From: JABCPE02 sp963518955
GTDB taxonomy: Bacteria; Bacteroidota; Bacteroidia; Flavobacteriales; Weeksellaceae
Direction: 5' to 3'
Assembly (NCBI GenBank): GCA_963518955.1
Contig: CAUQKI010000003.1
Location: forward strand, 62,001-126,000
DNA: 64,000 bases
Shown here: piece after piece, positions 59,678-64,000 of the stretch
Layout of the letters: each line of letters opens with the position of its first letter
How positions within the stretch are numbered: position 1 is the stretch's first letter
Translations under genes and position numbers: made by a program
Notes under the pieces: generated by a model
What the model was told of the DNA's origin: nothing
Seen by the model: the letters and a program-made list of their open reading frames with translations, nothing else
Databases searched by the model: none

Positions 59678-60307
59678 ATGAAAAAACTATTATTAGGAAG
59701 TTTTTTGGTGTTTTCAAGCCTTATGTCAGCACAGCTTTCTTTACAGTTGGAAAATACTAGAATAGGGGTGATAGGAGGACCTAACTATTCCAGAGTAAGA
59801 AATGCCCATAACCCTTCTGCAGCAAGATATTCATTCTATGGAGGGCTTTTAGCATTGATTCCATTAGATTTTGAAAATCAGTTTTATATTCAGCCACAGG
59901 TAGAATATTTGTCAGCAGGTGAGAAAGGAGAAGGGTCTACAGTTTATGCGAACAACTATATCAGTGTTCCTATCTATTTTAAAGGATATTTTACAGAAGG
60001 AAGACATTCTTTATTCGCATTTGCAGGACCTAGATTTGCTTTCTTACTTAACCAAAAAGTTGAGAATCCATCTAGCCCTCTTTATGTGAAAGAAAAGATG
60101 GGTAAAGCAAGAGGTTTTGATTTTGCTTTATCAGGAGGTGTAGGATATAGTATAAATAGAAAATTCGAGATACTTGCTCGTTATGATTTCGGTTTATCTA
60201 GTGTTTATCCAGACCTTGTAGAATCTTGGACAGGAAACCCGAATGTATATAGAAAAAAATCTCAGCATATCTTGAGTGCAGGGGTAAGTTACATCTTTGG
60301 AGAATAA
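59678..60307 (+). CDS. Outer-membrane beta-barrel protein (PorT/OmpA-like barrel)
   Basis: A 209-residue protein with signal peptide MKKLLLGSFLVFSSLMSAQ. The mature chain has the alternating pattern of an 8-stranded barrel: IGVIGGPNYSRVRN, FYIQPQVEYLSAGEKG, FAGPRFAFLLNQK and a last strand HILSAGVSYIFGE. It belongs to the porin-family/PorT-like barrels that are abundant in Bacteroidota; a specific role cannot be read from sequence. A strong terminator follows. Confidence 0.82.
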   Translation: MKKLLLGSFLVFSSLMSAQLSLQLENTRIGVIGGPNYSRVRNAHNPSAARYSFYGGLLALIPLDFENQFYIQPQVEYLSAGEKGEGSTVYANNYISVPIYFKGYFTEGRHSLFAFAGPRFAFLLNQKVENPSSPLYVKEKMGKARGFDFALSGGVGYSINRKFEILARYDFGLSSVYPDLVESWTGNPNVYRKKSQHILSAGVSYIFGE

Positions 60308-60321
60308 TAAAAGATAAAAAT

Positions 60322-60352
60322 AAAAAAGCAACTCTATTAGGGTTGCTTTTTT
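60322..60352. terminator. Terminator after the barrel gene
   Basis: Stem AAAAAAGCAAC/GTTGCTTTTTT with a short loop; A-run and T-run on either side allow use in both directions. Confidence 0.85.
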
Positions 60353-60372
60353 GTTGTTTTTAAATGAGAAAA

Positions 60373-61077
60373 TTAGTGTACATCTATCCCATCGAAATAT
60401 ATTTCTGTAATCGCGGTGTCATTATATTTGCTTCCTTTGTAGACCTCTAAGATTTCAAATTTTAGAATCAAATCTGTTCCGTTTTTATTGTGTCCAAGTG
60501 TTCCCACTGAGAAATATTGATCGGTTCGGCTATCTTTTAAGTTTAAAACTCCAAAAGGAACGCCATTTACATAGAGTTTTAATTTTTTCACACGGTTGTT
60601 ATTTTTCCATGTTTCCTCGGATTTCATATATCCATTAGAAATAATAATTTCCGTAATTCTAGGGCTGTCATTTTTGAAATAATATTCTAAATATTCGCCG
60701 ATGCCCTCATCTTTTTTGCCTTCTACCCAAGCGGTTTTGTAGCTTAAATCATTTGCAAATTCGGCTTTGTAAGAATCTCCTAGTGAGGATGAGGCTTTTA
60801 TTTTGTAATTTCCGCCGCCACAGTACCAGCTGCACCCGCCATCAATGATATCCCAAGCGTTTTCCACTACTTCGCCGTATTTTTCAAGGAGGATATTTAG
60901 TTCTTTTTGTTCCGAAGCTGTGGGAGTTTTCTTTTGTAAAAGTTCATTTTGTCGGTTGATTTCCTTTTCTCTTTTTGCGCTGAGGTCAGGTTTTACTACT
61001 TTTTTAGGATAAAAATTTTTGATTTGGCTTTGTGCTGTCCCTCCGTAGAGTAGGGCAAGAATTAGTAAATGTTTCAT
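60373..61077 (-). CDS. Secreted protein with NADase-type glycan-binding-like domain
   Basis: A 234-residue protein with a signal peptide (MKHLLILALLYGGTAQSQ). After a charged helical part comes DGGCSWYCGGG, and the C-terminal 150 residues contain GIGEYLEYYF, ITEIIISNGYMKSEETWKNNNRVKKLKLYVNG (cited in part: NGYMKSEETWKNN) and AITEIYFDGI. This resembles the discoidin-like domain attached to NADase toxins, annotated as NADase-type glycan-binding. It may bind surface sugars. It ends the minus-strand pair with ruvB, 14 bp away. Confidence 0.75.
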   Translation of the reverse strand: MKHLLILALLYGGTAQSQIKNFYPKKVVKPDLSAKREKEINRQNELLQKKTPTASEQKELNILLEKYGEVVENAWDIIDGGCSWYCGGGNYKIKASSSLGDSYKAEFANDLSYKTAWVEGKKDEGIGEYLEYYFKNDSPRITEIIISNGYMKSEETWKNNNRVKKLKLYVNGVPFGVLNLKDSRTDQYFSVGTLGHNKNGTDLILKFEILEVYKGSKYNDTAITEIYFDGIDVH

Positions 61078-61091
61078 ATTTAATATATTGG

Positions 61092-62114
61092 TTAAAAAAG
61101 TTCGCCTAAATTTTTTGGTTGGGATGTGCCCAAATGTCGGTAGGCTTTTTCGGTAACTTCCCTTCCTCGCGGCGTTCGGATGATGAATCCTTCCTGAATG
61201 AGGTAGGGTTCATACACTTCTTCCAAGGTTTCAGCATTTTCTCCGATAGAAGTTGCCAGCGCGGATATTCCTACAGGTTTCCCTTTGAAGTTTTCTATCA
61301 TTACCCGCATGATTTTATTGTCCATATCATCAAGGCCATATTCATCGACATTGAGCGAGTTTAGGGCGAATTTAGCGATGTTAAGGTCAATCTCTCCATT
61401 GCCTTTTATCTCCGCAAAATCCCTCACTCTGCGGAGCAGGGCGTTGGCTATTCTCGGTGTTCCTCGGCTTCTTCGTGCGATTTCAAGGGCGGCATCTTCA
61501 TAAATAGGAACGCCCAAAACCCTCGCGCTTCGTTCGATAATCATGCCCAAAAGCTCCACATTGTAGTATTCCAATCGGCTCTGAATCCCAAATCTCGCCA
61601 GCATAGGCTTGGTAAGCATTCCGCTTCGGGTCGTCGCTCCGATTAGGGTAAATGGATTTAGCCCAATCTGAACGGAACGGGCATTAGGGCCTGTTTCGAG
61701 CATAATATCGATTTTAAAATCTTCCATCGCAGAATATAGATATTCCTCTACAATAGGTGACAAACGATGAATTTCATCGATGAAAAGAACATCGTTTTCC
61801 TCCAAATTGGTTAAAATTCCTGCCAGACTGCCAGGTTTGTCCAGCACAGGGCCAGAGGTTACTTTGCAGTTTACGCCCAGTTCATTGGCAATGATATGCG
61901 AAAGCGTGGTTTTCCCAAGCCCAGGAGGCCCATGCAGAAGCGTGTGGTCTAATGCAGTTCCTCTGTTTTTGGCGGCAGCAACGAACACTTCTAGGTTGTC
62001 CAATGTTTTTCTCTGTCCTGCAAAATCTTTGAAAGTTTGTGGACGGATTTTTTCCTCTTGTGAAAGTTCTTCGGAGGAGTAATTTTCTTTATTTGGATGC
62101 AAAAAATCAGGCAT
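61092..62114 (-). CDS. ruvB: Holliday junction branch-migration helicase RuvB
   Basis: A 340-residue AAA+ ring motor that drives branch migration with RuvA. Walker A GPPGLGKTT (near 61), Walker B LFIDEIHRL (near 110), sensor GATTRSGMLTKPM (near 157) and the C-terminal winged helix (IQEGFIIRTPRGREVT). The start is the ATG at 62114, which lies downstream of a minus-strand -7 box at 62134-62141; a longer in-frame start at 62159 would be upstream of that promoter. The glycan-binding protein gene follows. Confidence 0.95.
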   Translation of the reverse strand: MPDFLHPNKENYSSEELSQEEKIRPQTFKDFAGQRKTLDNLEVFVAAAKNRGTALDHTLLHGPPGLGKTTLSHIIANELGVNCKVTSGPVLDKPGSLAGILTNLEENDVLFIDEIHRLSPIVEEYLYSAMEDFKIDIMLETGPNARSVQIGLNPFTLIGATTRSGMLTKPMLARFGIQSRLEYYNVELLGMIIERSARVLGVPIYEDAALEIARRSRGTPRIANALLRRVRDFAEIKGNGEIDLNIAKFALNSLNVDEYGLDDMDNKIMRVMIENFKGKPVGISALATSIGENAETLEEVYEPYLIQEGFIIRTPRGREVTEKAYRHLGTSQPKNLGELF

Positions 62115-62133
62115 TTCTAATCTATTTGAAAAC

Positions 62134-62141
62134 CAAAGATA
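62134..62141 (-). promoter_or_regulatory. -7 promoter box of ruvB
   Basis: The minus strand reads TATCTTTG (TAnnTTTG), 19 bases before the ATG at 62114. Confidence 0.62.
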
Positions 62142-62173
62142 AAGATTTTTTTTGACCAATTGATAAATTAAAT

Positions 62174-62195
62174 CATTGTTTAAATTTAAACAATG
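62174..62195. promoter_or_regulatory. 22-bp perfect palindrome upstream of fadL
   Basis: The arms CATTGTTTAAA and TTTAAACAATG form a perfect inverted repeat with no spacer. Related sequences occur at 62251-62270 (TTGTTTTGAAATTCAAACAA, imperfect) and 62289-62303 (TGTTTAAATTTAAAG), the last in the -33 region of the fadL promoter. This has the layout of a repressor with several operators. Confidence 0.5.
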
Positions 62196-62250
62196 TTGGA
62201 TTTATTAAATTTAATTAGGTTTTAATTCTTTAATTTAAAGATGTTTAATA

Positions 62251-62270
62251 TTGTTTTGAAATTCAAACAA
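62251..62270. promoter_or_regulatory. Second operator-like repeat upstream of fadL
   Basis: TTGTTT and AAACAA half-sites, as in the 22-bp palindrome, but with one extra base between them; imperfect symmetry. Confidence 0.4.
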
Positions 62271-62288
62271 ATATTGTTTTTGAAAAAA

Positions 62289-62303
62289 TGTTTAAATTTA
62301 AAG
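62289..62303. promoter_or_regulatory. Third operator-like repeat overlapping the fadL promoter -33 region
   Basis: TGTTTAAATTTAAAG repeats the core of the upstream palindrome and lies 13 bases before the -7 box. Confidence 0.4.
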
Positions 62304-62315
62304 AAATAATATTTT

Positions 62316-62323
62316 TATATTTG
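62316..62323 (+). promoter_or_regulatory. -7 promoter box of fadL
   Basis: TATATTTG (TAnnTTTG) is 31 bases upstream of the ATG at 62355. Confidence 0.62.
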
Positions 62324-62354
62324 CACCTTCAAAATAAAAGTGAAAACGAGAAAT

Positions 62355-63587
62355 ATGAGAAAAATTTTGTTACCAATAACATTATTGGCGGGAACCTTAG
62401 TCTATGCGGGAGGGTTCAGAGTATCGCTACAAGGAGTGAAGCAGTTGGCTATGGCGCACACGAGTGCCCATGCAGAAGATGCGAGTGTAGCTTTTTTTAA
62501 TCCAGCAGGGATGTCTTTTATTCCAAGTAAACTGAGTGTGGTAGCTGGTGGTTTTGGAGTGGCAAGTAAAGTGACATACCAAAATCTAGACACAGGAGAG
62601 GCTTATTCTACGGAAAATCCTTTGGGAACGCCTATCTATGCGGCTGTAGCATATAAGGTGGTGGATAATGTTTCTGTGGGATTTAGTTTTACTACGCCTT
62701 TCGGAAGTACAGTTCAGTGGCCAGAAAAATGGACAGGAGATGAAATCGTAACTAAAATGAGCTTGAAGAGTTATTTCTTCCAACCTGCAGTTTCTGTGAA
62801 GATGACGGATTGGATGTCAGTGGGTCTGAGCTACATCTATGTGAGAGGACAAGTGAACTGGGATAAGAAACTCAATAAATTTAATGGCAGTCTAAATCTA
62901 AAAGACGATAAAGCAAATGGGCATGGTCTAGGATTGGGATTCTATTTTAGACCAACAGAAAAACTTGATGTAAGTGTTGCATACCGTTCGCCTGTAATTG
63001 TGAAGGCTAATGATGGTGTTGTGAGTTTTAATGTATCTTCGGCATTGTATTCAGCGCTGAAAGTGGATGCTAATGGTCAGGATAGATTCAAAGCGGAACT
63101 TCCATTAGTAGAAGAATACACGATAGGAGCGACATATAGAATCACTCCAAAATGGCAGGTTTCAGCGGATTTTAACTATACAGGATGGTCTCGTTATGAT
63201 GCTCTGACGCTTGATTTCGAAAATGCACTTATAGGAAATCAAAAAGATAAAACAGTATTAAAAAACCTTAAAAACTTTAAGAATACGCAGACTTGGCGTT
63301 TTGGAACGCAGTATCAGTTTACTGACATGATTGCTGGGCGTTTAGGATATTACTATGACCAGTCTCCATATGAGGATAAGGATTTCATTCCAGAAACTCC
63401 ATCTTTTGATAATAATGTGATAACGGCTGGTATTGGTCTGAAATTCAATAAATTTAATGTTGATATTTCTGGAGGATATGCATTTATGAAGAGAAGAAAT
63501 AGTATGAATGATAATTTAGGATTTTATGGACAGTTGAAATCCAAAGCAGCATATTTCGGTCTAGGAATTTCTTATAACCCTTTTTAA
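62355..63587 (+). CDS. OmpP1/FadL-family outer-membrane transporter
   Basis: A 410-residue protein of the FadL family, which lets hydrophobic compounds such as long-chain fatty acids cross the outer membrane. The ATG at 62355 gives a signal peptide (MRKILLPITLLAGTLVYAGG); a GTG 15 bases upstream is also in frame. The N-terminal plug segment with AEDASVAFFNPAGMSF is diagnostic (NPAGMS motif). About 14 barrel strands follow, and the chain ends in YFGLGISYNPF with C-terminal Phe. The GDSL-type lipoprotein gene follows after 9 bp, so the pair probably takes up and processes lipid substrates. Confidence 0.9.
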   Translation: MRKILLPITLLAGTLVYAGGFRVSLQGVKQLAMAHTSAHAEDASVAFFNPAGMSFIPSKLSVVAGGFGVASKVTYQNLDTGEAYSTENPLGTPIYAAVAYKVVDNVSVGFSFTTPFGSTVQWPEKWTGDEIVTKMSLKSYFFQPAVSVKMTDWMSVGLSYIYVRGQVNWDKKLNKFNGSLNLKDDKANGHGLGLGFYFRPTEKLDVSVAYRSPVIVKANDGVVSFNVSSALYSALKVDANGQDRFKAELPLVEEYTIGATYRITPKWQVSADFNYTGWSRYDALTLDFENALIGNQKDKTVLKNLKNFKNTQTWRFGTQYQFTDMIAGRLGYYYDQSPYEDKDFIPETPSFDNNVITAGIGLKFNKFNVDISGGYAFMKRRNSMNDNLGFYGQLKSKAAYFGLGISYNPF

Positions 63588-63596
63588 TTTGAAATC

Positions 63597-64000
63597 ATGA
63601 AAAAAGTATTTATATCATCAATGGCCGTTTTGGCTGTTTTGTCAGTTACAAGTTGTAAAACTGATTTTGAAACCGATGTAGCGGATATCGCGGTAACTAG
63701 CGGAGAAGCAGATTTTAGTAAATATGTAGCTCTTGGAAATTCCTTGACTTCTGGATATAGAGATGGGACAGTGTATTTAGATGGGCAGCTGGAGTCTTAT
63801 CCTGCGATGATTGCTGAACAGATGCAGAAAGCAGGAGGAGGAACTTTTACTCAGCCTTTGGTGCCTGATAACATCGGTGGTTTCGCTAATATACCAGGGT
63901 TTAGAGGGAAATTAACTCTTCAAGTAGTGAATGGATCATTGACTCCAGTGTATTCTACGGCTGTTAGTACATTAGATAGATTAACAGGAACATACAATAA
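63597..64000 (+). CDS. GDSL/SGNH-type lipoprotein, 3' end outside window
   Basis: The start ATG at 63597 encodes a lipoprotein signal (MKKVFISSMAVLAVLSVTSC). The mature part has YVALGNSLTSGYRDG, close to the GDS(L) block I of SGNH hydrolases, in which the Ser would be the nucleophile, followed by a long acceptor region. The remaining blocks lie beyond base 64000, so catalytic Asp and His are not seen. Its position 9 bp after the FadL-type gene, a pairing common in Flavobacteriia, suggests a lipase or esterase working on imported lipids. The call is supported by the N-terminal motif only. Confidence 0.72.
   Translation, partial: MKKVFISSMAVLAVLSVTSCKTDFETDVADIAVTSGEADFSKYVALGNSLTSGYRDGTVYLDGQLESYPAMIAEQMQKAGGGTFTQPLVPDNIGGFANIPGFRGKLTLQVVNGSLTPVYSTAVSTLDRLTGTYN

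Noticed and set aside
1..64000. tRNA, rRNA, insertion sequences, integrases or prophage genes
   Set aside because: Both strands were scanned for cloverleaf-like and TTCRA-type tRNA features and for transposase motifs, and none was found; this is a by-eye result.

Overview
The window comes from a low-GC member of the Bacteroidota, most likely class Flavobacteriia and family Weeksellaceae (Chryseobacterium/Riemerella/Bergeyella/Cloacibacterium-like). I cannot resolve the genus by eye. The reasons are: promoters of the Bacteroidota type (-7 box TAnnTTTG) in front of many genes; PorX, the type IX secretion regulator; an LpxC-FabZ fusion; type III glutamine synthetase; and families largely confined to this phylum (DUF2795, DUF2480, DUF6702, DUF6089). 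No tRNA, rRNA, CRISPR array, transposase or phage gene was seen. It is mostly core chromosome with a few small accessory insertions.

Layout. 1-5.4 kb: end of a surface polysaccharide region (Wzc-type tyrosine kinase with a Gly-Tyr tail, sugar-nucleotide epimerase), interrupted by a DUF2797 gene and a secreted protein made of YadA-head-like repeats. 5.4-9.4 kb: DUF2795, secA, 5-formyl-THF cyclo-ligase. 9.4-11.5 kb: an uncharacterised membrane protein/lipoprotein pair and a small Ala/Lys/Glu-rich lipoprotein. 11.5-16.4 kb: tRNA/rRNA methyltransferase, rmuC, a U32 peptidase-like RNA-modification protein, a MazG-like gene broken by one TGA codon, a ferredoxin and a short MscS channel. 16.4-17.4 kb: an accessory cassette of an XRE regulator divergent from a TerB-like protein and a 58-residue glycine-zipper peptide. 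17.5-26.4 kb, minus strand: DUF6089 barrel, uppS, bamA, two skp/ompH genes, then thioesterase, rfbD, amidotransferase and comM. 26.4-26.8 kb: a gap that probably encodes a plus-strand structured small RNA. 26.8-30.2 kb: comEC and lpxB, divergent from a DUF2480 gene.

30.3-33.7 kb, minus strand: a peptidoglycan-recycling operon, amgK, a stand-alone RapZ C-terminal domain, murU and a LOG-like nucleosidase, with a DUF6702 gene downstream. 33.8-39 kb, plus strand: ddl, two tandem-duplicated secreted proteins, a small acidic protein, coaD, a TRIC-family channel, TatD and trpS. A UPF0174 (YaaW-like) gene lies convergent to trpS. 40-42.7 kb: dusB, an orphan ABC ATPase and a potassium channel ending in a zinc ribbon. 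42.8-48.4 kb: the elongasome operon mreBCD-mrdA-rodA. Then glnN, a DUF445 protein, porX (minus) and an HD phosphohydrolase. 54.8-59.6 kb: the lipid A operon lpxD, lpxC/fabZ, lpxA, efp and a second LpxD-like acyltransferase. 59.7-64 kb: an outer-membrane barrel, a secreted glycan-binding-type protein, ruvB, and a FadL-type transporter followed by a GDSL-type lipoprotein that runs off the window.

Together the genes mainly build and maintain the cell envelope: lipid A (lpxA-D, lpxB), outer-membrane protein insertion (bamA, skp), undecaprenyl lipid supply (uppS), peptidoglycan precursors and recycling (ddl, amgK, murU), rod-shape synthesis (mre/mrd) and secretion (secA, porX). The points most worth a second look are the 16.4-17.4 kb regulator/TerB-like/glycine-zipper cassette, the predicted small RNA at about 26.62-26.77 kb, the single-codon break of the MazG-like gene, the duplicated and apparently leaderless lpxD promoter, and the palindrome cluster in front of fadL.
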